Shown piece after piece: positions 32,569 to 41,407 of a DNA stretch of 64,000 bases. Position 1 is the stretch's first letter, and each line of letters opens with the position of its first letter. A model generated the notes under the pieces. It worked only from the letters and a program-made list of their open reading frames with translations. It did not search any database and was not told where the DNA came from. The DNA lies in NCBI GenBank assembly GCA_947501325.1, contig CANMVC010000001.1, forward strand, positions 1,054,001 through 1,118,000, written 5' to 3'. The DNA comes from an uncultured Sphingomonadaceae bacterium. Lineage in GTDB: Bacteria; Pseudomonadota; Alphaproteobacteria; Sphingomonadales; Sphingomonadaceae. Made by a program: the position numbers and the translations under genes.

Positions 32569-34626
32569 ATGGGGTATCGACTAGGCGTTGATGTCGGGGG
32601 AACCTTTACTGATCTGCTGCTGTTCAATGATGAAACAGGGCAATTCTGGCGCACCAAAACGCCGTCTACGCCCCATGATAGTTCCGAAGGCATCTTAACC
32701 GGCGTGAACGCGATTTGTGAAGATGCGGAGGTCAAGGCGAGCGAAATTGAATATTTCCTGCACGGAACGACTGTCGCCACGAACGCGGTCCTCGAATGCA
32801 AGGGCGCAAAAGTCGGCCTGATCACCACCGAGGGTTATCGCGATATCATGCAGATCGCGCGCAGCTTTGTGCCCGGTGGTCTTGCAGCGTGGATTATATG
32901 GCCAAAACCGCAACCATTGGCGGCTCTTGAAGACACGGTGACCGTAAAAGAGCGTATGGACGCCGATGGCAACGAAGTACGCCCATTAGATGAAGCCAGC
33001 GTAACAACGGCCATAGAATATCTTAAACAACAGGGCGTGGAAGCCGTCACGGTATCGTTGATGAACGCCTATGCCAATGGCGCGCATGAAAGCCGGATCG
33101 GCGAAATGGTTGCCGCCGAAATGCCGGATATCCCCTATTCGTTGAGCCATGAGGTTCTGCCCGAGATGCAGGAATATGAGCGGACCTTGACGACGGTCGC
33201 GAACGCAGCCGTGCGGCCAGTGGTTAGCCATTATGTGTCCAATCTCCGCGCCAAGCTGGCCGATGCCGGTATGGCGGGACGCTTCTCGCTGCTGCGCTCT
33301 GATGGCGGCCTGATGTCCTCGCAAAAAGCGGAAGAGCATCCGGTCAATATTCTAATGTCCGGTCCCGCTGGCGGCGTTACAGGCGCTGTCTGGGTTGCCA
33401 AAAATGCGGGATTGAAAAATATCCTGACACTAGATGTCGGCGGCACGTCGACAGACGTGGCGCTGATTGAAAATCTCGAACCGCGCCGGGTTCGCACGAC
33501 CGAGGTTGGCCATCTATCTGTCCGCGCGTCTTCGCTGGACGTAAAGACGGTTGGCGCAGGCGGCGGCTCGATCGCCTATGTACCGGAGCTAACCGGTGCG
33601 TTGCGGGTTGGACCACAGTCCGCAGGCGCGGTGCCCGGCCCCGTCGCTTATGGCAAGGGTGGCGAGGAACCGACGGTGACCGACGCCAATGTCGTGCTCG
33701 GATATCTGCCCGAAAATTTGCTTGGTGGCTCGTTCCAGCTGGATCGCGAGGGTGCCAAGAAGTCTGTGCAAAAGATCGCTGACGCTCTTGGCATTGATTT
33801 GATGGCAGCAGCACGCGGTATCATTGATATTGTGAACGAGAATATGTTCGGTGCGCTGCGCATGATTTCGGTGCAGCAAGGCTACGACCCGCGCCATTTT
33901 GCCCTGATGGGTTTCGGCGGAGCCGGGCCGTTGCATGTCAATGCGGTGGCGAAACTGATGGGCAGTTGGCCAGCGGTTTCGCCGGTTTCGCCCGGAGTGC
34001 TCTGCGCTTTGGGTGACGCGACGACACGTATGCGGACCGAAACTGCCCGCTCTTTCTCTCGCCTGGCGACGACCACTGATGCATCCGAGCTGATCGCAAT
34101 CCTTAAGGAAATGGCGGATCAAACCCGTGCGGAACTGCTGTCCGATGGGGTTGCCGAGGAAGACCTGACCAGCGAATTTGAAATTGATGTGCGCTATGCC
34201 GGACAGGCGTTCGAGGTGCCTCTGACCATCACGCCCGAAGTTTTGGAGCAGGATGGCATTGACGGCATATTGGCGCGTTTTGACGAAGAGCATCACCGGC
34301 TGTTCACCTTCAACATGGATACACCACATGAAATCGTGAACCTCCGCGCTGTCGCGCTAGGGCAATCGCTCAATCTGCCAGCGGCCCAATTACCCAAGGG
34401 CAATGGCGATCCATCAGAGGCAAAAATCCGCGATCATAAATTATGGATGGATGGCGCGGAGCAGGATGGCGCCATCTACGATCGGGCCAAGCTGAGGCAA
34501 GGCGATGTGATCAAAGGCCCGGCTGTTATTGTGGAAATGGATTCCACCACCCTGATCGAAACAGGCTGCGTCGGTGAAGTGGACGCGGTCGGCAATATCC
34601 TCATCAACCTTGCAGAGGGGAAATAA
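32569..34626 (+). CDS. hyuA: Hydantoinase/oxoprolinase-family protein, HyuA-like subunit
   Basis: 685 residues from ATG 32569 (MGYRLGVDVGGTFTDLLLF). The ASKHA-fold ATP-binding regions are visible: GVDVGGTFTD at the N-terminus, LDVGGTSTDVALIE at about 290, and GFGGAGPLHVNAVAKLMGS. The family splits cyclic amides or carboxylates ketones at ATP cost (N-methylhydantoinase, 5-oxoprolinase, caprolactamase, acetone or acetophenone carboxylase beta-type chains). It needs the HyuB-like chain, which follows with 1 bp between the genes. A spaced AAGAAAGAG precedes the start. The exact substrate is unknown, but a five-membered imide or lactam, or a ketone, is expected. Confidence 0.92.
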   Translation: MGYRLGVDVGGTFTDLLLFNDETGQFWRTKTPSTPHDSSEGILTGVNAICEDAEVKASEIEYFLHGTTVATNAVLECKGAKVGLITTEGYRDIMQIARSFVPGGLAAWIIWPKPQPLAALEDTVTVKERMDADGNEVRPLDEASVTTAIEYLKQQGVEAVTVSLMNAYANGAHESRIGEMVAAEMPDIPYSLSHEVLPEMQEYERTLTTVANAAVRPVVSHYVSNLRAKLADAGMAGRFSLLRSDGGLMSSQKAEEHPVNILMSGPAGGVTGAVWVAKNAGLKNILTLDVGGTSTDVALIENLEPRRVRTTEVGHLSVRASSLDVKTVGAGGGSIAYVPELTGALRVGPQSAGAVPGPVAYGKGGEEPTVTDANVVLGYLPENLLGGSFQLDREGAKKSVQKIADALGIDLMAAARGIIDIVNENMFGALRMISVQQGYDPRHFALMGFGGAGPLHVNAVAKLMGSWPAVSPVSPGVLCALGDATTRMRTETARSFSRLATTTDASELIAILKEMADQTRAELLSDGVAEEDLTSEFEIDVRYAGQAFEVPLTITPEVLEQDGIDGILARFDEEHHRLFTFNMDTPHEIVNLRAVALGQSLNLPAAQLPKGNGDPSEAKIRDHKLWMDGAEQDGAIYDRAKLRQGDVIKGPAVIVEMDSTTLIETGCVGEVDAVGNILINLAEGK

Positions 34627-34627
34627 G

Positions 34628-36493
34628 ATGCCCGCAACGATTATTGAAACCAACGCAACGCCTTTCAAGAAAATCGACATTGATCCGGTCACGCTGGATA
34701 TTATCGAAAACGCGCTGCGCAATGCGCGGATAGAAATGGATGCGACGCTTGTGCGAACCGCCATGTCGCCCGGTATCCGGGAACAGGGAGATGCTTTTCC
34801 GCTGATCGCTGATCATACCGGCAAGATGATCGTCGGCCAGTTTGGCAGCTTTATCGACGGCTTCCTGCGCCTATATGACGGGACGCTTGAAGATGGTGAT
34901 ATGATCTTCCTGTCCGATCCTTACAGCTGTGATGGCGCTGTCAGCCATAATAATGACTGGCTGATCCTGTTGCCCATTTTCAAGGATGGCCGCTTGATCG
35001 CCTATACCGCCATGTTTGGGCATCAGTCCGACATTGGCGGCAAAGTGGTCGGTTCCATGCCAATTGATGCGAAATCGATCTTTGAAGAAGGGGTTCGCAT
35101 ACCTCCGGTGAAGATCTGGAAAAAGGGCGAATATAATGAAGACTTGATGAAGCTCGTTATGCACCAAACCAGAAAACCGGATTGGTGCCAGGCCGATTTG
35201 AACGCAATTATTGCATCCTGCCGCGTGGCCGCGCGCCGGGTGATTGAAATGGCGGATCGTTTCGGTGATGATGTCTATGTTTCGGCGACGCAGGAGCTTC
35301 TGGCGCGCAATCATCGGGCGATGAAAACATTGATCGGTCAAGCGATTGGTGAAGAGCCAGTCAGCTTTGAAGATTATATCTGTGATGATGGTATTGGCGC
35401 TGGCCCTTACAAGATTAAATGCACAATGCGGCGCGAGGGCGAGAAGGTCATTCTCGATTTTGAAGGTACCGATCCGCAAAGCGGGGCTTCCATCAATTTC
35501 CTGCTCAATGAAAATATGTTCAAGATGTTCTTTGGCATCTACATGATCATGGTTTTCGATCCGCAAATCCTGTTCAACGACGGTTTCTATGATCTGATTG
35601 AGGTCAAGATTCCCGAAGGGTCCCTTCTCAAACCGAAATTCCCGGCTGCGCTTTCTGGCCGCACCCACGCGCTGGGGCGTATTTTTGATATTCTCGGCGG
35701 GCTGCTGGGTCAGAAGACACCGGAATTCCTGAATGCAGCCGGCTTTTCGTCTTCGCCGCATCTTTTCTATTCCGGTAATGACAAAAATGGCGACTGGTTC
35801 CAGCTGTTCCAAATTGGGTTTGGCGGGATACCCGGACGTCCTCTAGGCGACGGACCAGATGGTCACTCGCTATGGCCTGGCTTCACCAACGTACCCAATG
35901 AATTTCTGGAACGCTATTTCCCGCTGCGCATAGAACGCTATGAGACAGCGCAGGATAGCGGCGGCGCAGGATTGCACCGAGGCGGCAACGGCATTCACCT
36001 GACCTATCGCTTCCTCGCCGCTGGAACCATTTCCATCCACGATGACCGATGGTTCGTTCCGCCATGGGGTGTGAACGGCGGTGAACCAGGAAAACGCGCC
36101 CGTAAAATCCTCGAGAAAGCGGACGGCACCAGCACGATCGTCGCCAATAAGGTGGAAGAAATCACCGTGGCCGAGGGCGATCAGTTGCACTTCGTTACCT
36201 GGGGTGGTGGCGGATGGGGCGATCCGCTCGAACGTGATCCCGAGTTGGTCGCTCTGGAAATCCGTCAAGGTCTGGTCAGTGTAGATGGCGCGCGGGAATA
36301 TGGCGTCGTCATTGCGGATGATGGAACGGTGGATCAATCGGCAACGGACAGTTTGCGGGCCGATATGGCTAGCCAAGTTATCGAGACGGACAGTCCGTTT
36401 AACTTCGGCCCGGATATCGACACGCTCCGCACCAATTGCCTGGAAGAAACCGGTCTGCCTGCGCCTATCCAGCCAGGGCATGTCGCCGCCTAA
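34628..36493 (+). CDS. hyuB: Hydantoinase/oxoprolinase-family protein, HyuB-like subunit
   Basis: 621 residues from ATG 34628 (MPATIIETNATPFKK). The hydantoinase B domain shows IDPVTLDIIENALRNARIEM, then DATLVRTAMSPGIREQGDAF, FLSDPYSCDGAVSHNNDWLI and, near the C-terminus, RGGNGIHLTYRF and FVTWGGGGWGDPLERDP. It is the partner of HyuA, and the pair form the ATP-dependent amidohydrolase or carboxylase. The third chain of acetone carboxylases (gamma) is absent, which favours amidohydrolase over carboxylase. The gene ends before an SDR gene whose ribosome site sits in a hairpin. Confidence 0.92.
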   Translation: MPATIIETNATPFKKIDIDPVTLDIIENALRNARIEMDATLVRTAMSPGIREQGDAFPLIADHTGKMIVGQFGSFIDGFLRLYDGTLEDGDMIFLSDPYSCDGAVSHNNDWLILLPIFKDGRLIAYTAMFGHQSDIGGKVVGSMPIDAKSIFEEGVRIPPVKIWKKGEYNEDLMKLVMHQTRKPDWCQADLNAIIASCRVAARRVIEMADRFGDDVYVSATQELLARNHRAMKTLIGQAIGEEPVSFEDYICDDGIGAGPYKIKCTMRREGEKVILDFEGTDPQSGASINFLLNENMFKMFFGIYMIMVFDPQILFNDGFYDLIEVKIPEGSLLKPKFPAALSGRTHALGRIFDILGGLLGQKTPEFLNAAGFSSSPHLFYSGNDKNGDWFQLFQIGFGGIPGRPLGDGPDGHSLWPGFTNVPNEFLERYFPLRIERYETAQDSGGAGLHRGGNGIHLTYRFLAAGTISIHDDRWFVPPWGVNGGEPGKRARKILEKADGTSTIVANKVEEITVAEGDQLHFVTWGGGGWGDPLERDPELVALEIRQGLVSVDGAREYGVVIADDGTVDQSATDSLRADMASQVIETDSPFNFGPDIDTLRTNCLEETGLPAPIQPGHVAA

Positions 36494-36535
36494 CACTAAT
36501 CCTTCTATTAGTGGCCGTTCTGTTAGTGGACTTCG

Positions 36536-36566
36536 CCTTTGTCGCCGATAATCTGGGTGACAAAGG
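36536..36566 (+). promoter_or_regulatory. Hairpin overlapping the ribosome site of the SDR gene
   Basis: CCTTTGTCGCC (36536-36546) pairs with GGTGACAAAGG (36556-36566) over 11 bp with one G-U pair and a 9-base loop. Its right arm covers the AAGG of AAAGGAGAGG, the ribosome site for ATG 36579. Folding would hold down initiation unless ribosomes finishing hyuB or another factor open it. It could instead be only the 3' end structure of the hyuB message. Confidence 0.5.
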
Positions 36567-36578
36567 AGAGGTTTTCTT

Positions 36579-37352
36579 ATGAGCATTTTGGACAGTTTCA
36601 AACTGGAAGGCGACGTTGCCGTCGTTACGGGCGCAGGCAAAGGCATTGGTCGAGCAATTGCTTTGGGTTTGGCAGAGGCTGGCGCAGACGTAGCCCTAGC
36701 GGCCCGCACAGTTGGTGATCTGGAGACTGTAGCTGAAGAAGTCCGCGCGCTGGGTCGCCGCGCCATAACCGTTGCTACCGATGTCACCGATATGGCAGCG
36801 CTCGAACATCTGGCGGAACGCACCGTTGCAGAACTGGGCAAGCTCAGCATTTGGGTCAGCAATGCCGGCGGATTGCCGGATGGCACGCCGCGCTATCTCA
36901 CCAAAACCTCGGAGGACAATTGGGATGCGCAGATTGATCTCAATCTCAAGAGCGTCTGGATGGGCGCTGTGGTTGCTGCCAAGCATATGCAGGAAGATGG
37001 CGGCGTGATCATCAACACCTCATCCCGAGCATCCTTTGGCGGGCAGATTAAAAACGGGCCCTATGGCGCATCCAAAGCGGCCGTGAACAGCCTGACCAGC
37101 ACCTTGTCGCTGGAACTCGCCCCGAAAATCCGAGTCAACGCTGTGGCCCCCGGCCCGATCCCGACCGAAAATTTTGATGAATCCATGGGCATAAAATCTG
37201 AGGATGATCGCGAGAAGCTGCTCAAACATATCGGCATTCCCTTGCAGCGCTATGGCACGGAGGAAGATATTGCCGCGGCCGTCATCTATATGGCCTCACC
37301 GGCGGCCAGTTGGGTCACCGGCCAATGTCTGTTCGTGACCGGAGGGCGCTAA
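36579..37352 (+). CDS. SDR-family oxidoreductase
   Basis: 257 residues: VVTGAGKGIGRAIALGLAEAG (cofactor), WVSNAGGLPDG, NTSSRASFGGQIKNGPYGAS-K with the intact Tyr/Lys pair and upstream Ser, and GQCLFVTGGR at the end. AARTVGDLE after the second strand, with Arg, suggests NADP(H) preference. It would interconvert a secondary alcohol and ketone. It begins 85 bp after hyuB with a hairpin over the ribosome site, so it may belong to the HyuAB unit with separate translational control. Confidence 0.88.
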   Translation: MSILDSFKLEGDVAVVTGAGKGIGRAIALGLAEAGADVALAARTVGDLETVAEEVRALGRRAITVATDVTDMAALEHLAERTVAELGKLSIWVSNAGGLPDGTPRYLTKTSEDNWDAQIDLNLKSVWMGAVVAAKHMQEDGGVIINTSSRASFGGQIKNGPYGASKAAVNSLTSTLSLELAPKIRVNAVAPGPIPTENFDESMGIKSEDDREKLLKHIGIPLQRYGTEEDIAAAVIYMASPAASWVTGQCLFVTGGR

Positions 37353-37416
37353 ACGAAAGATTGCAGGCATCTGCCAAACTGCGCTAGCATCGGGGAAACA
37401 ACAGATTGCGGCACGC

Positions 37417-38379
37417 TTGAACAATATATTTCCGATATTCCAGTTTCTTAAAGACAAATCCGAGGCAGGCCTGGGCTGCGCTTTGGTAACATTGACGGCG
37501 GTCACAGGCGCCTCCACCCGCAACCCCGGCGCCCATATGGCGGTAGCGGCGGATGGCAGCGCAGCTGGCTCCTTTTCCGGCGGCTGTATAGAAACAGCGG
37601 TCATCGCCGAAGCGGTGGATTGCATCAGCGCAGGTGTCCCCCGCGAAGTCCGCTTTGGCGCCGGATCGCCCTATCTCGACATTCGCCTGCCCTGCGGCGG
37701 CGGCATCGATTTACTGTTTACGCCTTTGCTCGATGCGCGCGTTGCAACAGAACTGTTCCAAGCGGTTACTGCAAGACAGCCTTTCACCATCCGCATGGAT
37801 CGCGAGACAGGAGCACTAACCAGCGCGCCCGCCGAGCAGGATCAAGCAGTTATCAGCGAAGGGGCATTGGTTCATGTCAATCATGTCCCTCCCGCAAAAA
37901 TCGTGATCCTAGGCCATGGCGCGGTGGTGGAGAATCTCGCCAATCTTACGGCATCCTATGGACTCGATTGCGAAATATTGACCCCTGACGCTGACATAGT
38001 GGCGCGTGTCAACGAACAAGGCGGCACCGTCAGTCTGCTCAAGACACCGGCGGCAACCGATCTCTATAAGGCCGATCCATGGACCGCCTGTGTCTTCTAT
38101 TTCCACGATCATGATTGGGAAGCGGCGTTGATGAAACAGGCACTGGCTTCACCGGCCTTTTACATCGGCGCGATGGGCAGTTTCAAAACCCATGACACGC
38201 GCAAGGCTTTGCTCAGCGACATTGGCGTCAGCGATAAAGATATAAAACGCATGAAGGCGCCCATTGGCATCATCCCGTCTACCCGAGATCCGGCGACGCT
38301 CGCACTATCCACGCTGACAGAGATTATCGAAACCTATCACAGCAGGTTCAGCCGGACGCACGGGCATATCGCGCTATAG
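37417..38379 (+). CDS. xdhC: XdhC/CoxI-family molybdenum-enzyme maturation protein
   Basis: About 320 residues. The N-terminal XdhC_CoxI domain has GASTRNPGAHMAVAADGS and FSGGCIETAVIAEA. The C-terminal Rossmann-like domain has ILGHGAVVENLANL and FYIGAMGSFKTHDTRK. XdhC proteins bind the molybdenum cofactor and help sulfurate it before insertion into xanthine-dehydrogenase-family enzymes. The start appears to be TTG 37417 with no strong ribosome site. The likely client is the IorAB-type enzyme at 51216-53935, with the nucleotidyltransferase at 54422 supplying the cytidylated cofactor. Linkage over 14 kb is loose. Confidence 0.88.
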   Translation: MNNIFPIFQFLKDKSEAGLGCALVTLTAVTGASTRNPGAHMAVAADGSAAGSFSGGCIETAVIAEAVDCISAGVPREVRFGAGSPYLDIRLPCGGGIDLLFTPLLDARVATELFQAVTARQPFTIRMDRETGALTSAPAEQDQAVISEGALVHVNHVPPAKIVILGHGAVVENLANLTASYGLDCEILTPDADIVARVNEQGGTVSLLKTPAATDLYKADPWTACVFYFHDHDWEAALMKQALASPAFYIGAMGSFKTHDTRKALLSDIGVSDKDIKRMKAPIGIIPSTRDPATLALSTLTEIIETYHSRFSRTHGHIAL

Positions 38380-38387
38380 CGATGACT

Positions 38388-39158
38388 TCAAAGAGACTGG
38401 CCGTCATCCACTACCATATCTGACCCCGTCACCGACTGTGATGCATCGGATGAGAAATACAGCATCATCGCATCGAGCGATGACATGTCCTGCAGACGCC
38501 GACGATGGAACCCCGCGATTTGTTTCCGACCGCCTTCAGTCTGATACCAGTCGCCCTGAATTTCGGTGGCGATATAGCCCGGATGGATGGTGTTCACATT
38601 CACCCCCTGCCGCACCCATTCCCGCGCCAGATTGCGGCCGAGATGCGTGACGCCCGCCTTGCTCGCAGCATAGGCGCTATCGCCCTCGCCCGTCAGGCGT
38701 GATGTGATCGAACCGATGATCGTGATCCGGCCATTTTCCTTGGCCCGGCTATCATTGGCAATGAGCCGCTTGGCGCCTTCCCGTGCGACAAGATAGACCC
38801 CGACAAAATTTGTGCCGATAAGCGTTTGCAGATTTTCCAGGGGCACGTCGGTAGACCGGCCAGCGGCACTTACACCGGCATTGGCGATAATCGTGTCGAC
38901 AACCCCAAATTTGGCTTCAGCGGCATCATAGGCCGCGACAACCGATGCCTCATCGGTGACATCCAGGGGCACGGCCAAGGCATTGCCACCGGCTGCGACT
39001 ATTTTCTCCGCCACTTCTGCCGTGCGATCTGTGCGCCGCGCACCCAGAACAACATTGGCTCCTGCCGCTGCAAACAATTCGGCGAAATGCGCGCCCAAGC
39101 CCGATGATGCCCCGGCGATCAAAGCGGTCCGGCCCGCCAGTGAAAATGGAATGTCCAT
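38388..39158 (-). CDS. SDR-family oxidoreductase
   Basis: 256 residues with LIAGASSGLGAHFAELFAAAG, IANAGVSAAGRS, then GSITSRLTGEGDSAYAAS-K (intact Ser/Tyr/Lys) and VTGSDMVVDDGQ. GARRTDR after the second strand suggests NADP(H). GAGGAG is well placed before ATG 39158. It is convergent with xdhC (8 bp) and divergent from the next SDR (100 bp). The product of a single transcription unit; substrate unknown. Confidence 0.88.
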   Translation of the reverse strand: MDIPFSLAGRTALIAGASSGLGAHFAELFAAAGANVVLGARRTDRTAEVAEKIVAAGGNALAVPLDVTDEASVVAAYDAAEAKFGVVDTIIANAGVSAAGRSTDVPLENLQTLIGTNFVGVYLVAREGAKRLIANDSRAKENGRITIIGSITSRLTGEGDSAYAASKAGVTHLGRNLAREWVRQGVNVNTIHPGYIATEIQGDWYQTEGGRKQIAGFHRRRLQDMSSLDAMMLYFSSDASQSVTGSDMVVDDGQSL

Positions 39159-39258
39159 GATTTCTCCTCTGGAACATGCTTATCACAATAGGCTCTAGAC
39201 CATCGCTATCGGCTCGGCCAATATCGCTTTGCATAGGGGCAAATGGAAGAGGATAAAC

Positions 39259-40014
39259 ATGATCAACGCATCCCAAAATCATCAGGCACTGAATTATGAA
39301 GGCAAGATAGTTTCCATCATTGGCGGCTCCAGCGGGATAGGCAATGCCACGGCGCAGGCCTTTCGCGCATGCGGTGCGCAGGTTCATGTTACCGGCACAC
39401 GCGCGGGACCGGATGAATATTCGAAGGACCAAGGCTCTGATCTGGAAGACTTGCACTATGCGCAGGTCGATGCCGCCGATGACGCCGCCATTGCCGCCTA
39501 CCGTCAGACGTTTGATCGTCTGGATGTGCTGATCTGTTCGCAAGGCATGGTGCTGTACAAGCGGCAGGAATTTGAACCGGACAATTTTGCCAAGGTGATT
39601 CAGGTCAATCTCAACAGCCTGATGACCTTTGCGGGACAATTTCATGATCTGCTCAAAGAAGCACAAGGGTCGTTGATCATCATCAGCTCGACCGCCGCCT
39701 TTCACGCGACCGTTGGAAACCCAGCCTATAATGCGTCGAAAACCGGAGCCATGGGATTGACCCGAACACTTGGCAAAGCGTGGGCCCCGGATGGCATCCG
39801 CGTAAACGGGATAGCGCCGGGCCTTATCGCCACCAAGATGACGGCGGTGACAACCGAAAATCCGAAACGCCGGGAAGCGACGATCCGCAATATTCCCGTT
39901 GGCCGCATTGGCGATCCCGAAGATATGGCAGGGCTATCTCTGTTTCTGGCATCGCCGCTGGCCAGTTATGTTGTCGGGCAGACGTTGATCGCAGATGGTG
40001 GATTGCTATTGTGA
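39259..40014 (+). CDS. SDR-family oxidoreductase
   Basis: 251 residues from ATG 39259, chosen for GAAGAGGA six bases upstream. VSIIGGSSGIGNATAQAFRA is the cofactor motif; the catalytic Ser and YNASK are present (STAAFHATVGNPAYNAS-K). The usual NNAG reads CSQG (LICSQGMVLY), a deviation that affects structure more than catalysis. C-terminal VVGQTLIADGG. TGTRAG after the second strand hints at NADP(H). It is convergent with the MFS gene, 3 bp apart. Confidence 0.87.
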   Translation: MINASQNHQALNYEGKIVSIIGGSSGIGNATAQAFRACGAQVHVTGTRAGPDEYSKDQGSDLEDLHYAQVDAADDAAIAAYRQTFDRLDVLICSQGMVLYKRQEFEPDNFAKVIQVNLNSLMTFAGQFHDLLKEAQGSLIIISSTAAFHATVGNPAYNASKTGAMGLTRTLGKAWAPDGIRVNGIAPGLIATKMTAVTTENPKRREATIRNIPVGRIGDPEDMAGLSLFLASPLASYVVGQTLIADGGLLL

Positions 40015-40017
40015 CAA

Positions 40018-41310
40018 TCACGCCGCTTTTGGCGGTGTTCCTGTAACTGCTCTGGCAGCATAGAGATAAGCGAATATCGCCAAAGTGAGGCTCAATATCG
40101 TAATACCGATAACCGCATAATTGAGTGATAAGGTGCCATAGTCCGGTGCCAATCGATCACTGATAGCCCCGGCTACGGCGGGACCAATGAAATAGCCCAA
40201 AAAAGTTGCGGATAGGCTGGCGATGGAGGAGGCGGTGCCACGTTCGGTGGGTGATACCGAAGATTGCATCATCGCAATAGCTGGGCCCTGCGTCGACGAA
40301 TGTACACCATAGCCGATGGCATAGAGGACGAGCGCCAGAACGAGATTGTCAGTGAGCAAGCACAGGCACAAAAGTGGCAGTGATAACAACACGGCAATGG
40401 CGCTATACCACGCACGCCATTTCGGGTTTTTGAGAGCCAGCCGGTCTGTTACAAAGCCGCCAATAATCATGCCCGGCACGCCACCTGCAATCCAGACAAT
40501 ACCGAGATAAATTCCTACCTGCGACACTGGAATCTCGAAATTGCGGATCAGGATCGGCGCCAACCAGATGGCAAAGGCATAGGAAGCTGTAACCGCCAGC
40601 GCGTTGGCCAAGGCAACGCGAATAAATATCCGGTTTTTCCAAAGTGACCCCATGGTTGTTGCAAAAGGTTCCTGCGTTTCCGCTTTGGCCTTTTCTTCTC
40701 CGGAATTTGAGAATTGGCTGCGGTCGGGTTCACGGACTGTCAGATAGATTAGCAGACCAAGCAGAACGCCGGGCAGTCCGAGGATGATAAAAGTCCAGCG
40801 CCAGCCATAGGCTTCGGCAAGCAAGCCGCCCGCGACAAATCCGACCACGGGCCCAAGCACCGCGCCGATGGAAAAAATGCCCATCGCTCTGGAAAGTTCA
40901 TGCGATTCAAAATAATTGGTGAGAATGGAGATGGCAGGCGGATTGCCGCCGGCTTCCCCGACACCAACGCCCAGTCGAGCGAGAAACAGCGTCCAGAAAC
41001 CCGTCGCGACACCACAAAGCGCCGTCATCAAGCTCCACAAGCTGACCGCAATGGCTACCATTTTCTTGCGGTTGGTGCGGTCCGCCAAACGGCCCGCCGG
41101 TATACCCAGCACAACGTAGAAAACCGTAAAAGCCGTTCCGGCCAAAAGACCAATTTGGGTATCGGTCAATACAAAGTCGGCTTTGATGTCCTCGATCAGG
41201 ATCGACATCACCATGCGATCCGTAATGTTGAACATATAGGTCAGCATCATCACGAACAGGATGTAATAACGGTACATAGTGCCCGGCGCTACGGCAGACT
41301 GCTGAACCAT
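40018..41310 (-). CDS. MFS transporter, spinster-like
   Basis: 430 residues with about 12 membrane helices. The start at ATG 41310 (MVQQSAVAP) follows AGAGGGG; longer frames lack a ribosome site. Spinster-type features: FNITDRMVMSILIEDIKADF in helix 1, GIPAGRLADRTNRKKMVAIA (MFS loop 2-3 motif) and LARLGVGVGEAGGNPPAISI. The charged loop between helices 6 and 7 contains EEKAKAETQE. Spinster relatives in proteobacteria move small organic acids, lipids or aromatics across the inner membrane. Its neighbours suggest uptake of a catabolic substrate; direction and ligand are not known. Confidence 0.9.
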   Translation of the reverse strand: MVQQSAVAPGTMYRYYILFVMMLTYMFNITDRMVMSILIEDIKADFVLTDTQIGLLAGTAFTVFYVVLGIPAGRLADRTNRKKMVAIAVSLWSLMTALCGVATGFWTLFLARLGVGVGEAGGNPPAISILTNYFESHELSRAMGIFSIGAVLGPVVGFVAGGLLAEAYGWRWTFIILGLPGVLLGLLIYLTVREPDRSQFSNSGEEKAKAETQEPFATTMGSLWKNRIFIRVALANALAVTASYAFAIWLAPILIRNFEIPVSQVGIYLGIVWIAGGVPGMIIGGFVTDRLALKNPKWRAWYSAIAVLLSLPLLCLCLLTDNLVLALVLYAIGYGVHSSTQGPAIAMMQSSVSPTERGTASSIASLSATFLGYFIGPAVAGAISDRLAPDYGTLSLNYAVIGITILSLTLAIFAYLYAARAVTGTPPKAA

Positions 41311-41347
41311 CCTTATCCCCTCTAAAAGAAAGGAAGGGATAACGTGA

Positions 41348-41384
41348 AAAAGGGGGCACAGCCAGAGCGACTGCACCCCCTTTT
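41348..41384 (-). terminator. Rho-independent terminator (bidirectional) after the acyl-CoA dehydrogenase pair
   Basis: AAAAGGGGG (41348-41356) pairs with CCCCCTTTT (41376-41384) across a 19-base loop. Read on the minus strand it ends in a T run directly after the stem, 24 bases after the stop at 41408. The stem ending in T4 on the plus strand allows bidirectional use. It separates the dehydrogenase pair from the transporter gene. Confidence 0.75.
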
Positions 41385-41407
41385 ATGATAGGGCTTTAAT
41401 GTTTGTT

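Noticed and set aside
32569-36493. HyuAB as an acetone carboxylase
   Set aside because: The small gamma chain required by acetone carboxylases is not present next to the two large chains, and the cysteine-hydrolase neighbour favours amide chemistry; carboxylase activity is not excluded.
24808-37352. The island as a recent mobile insertion
   Set aside because: No integrase, tRNA attachment site, direct repeats or insertion-sequence gene at either side; codon usage looks like the neighbours by eye.
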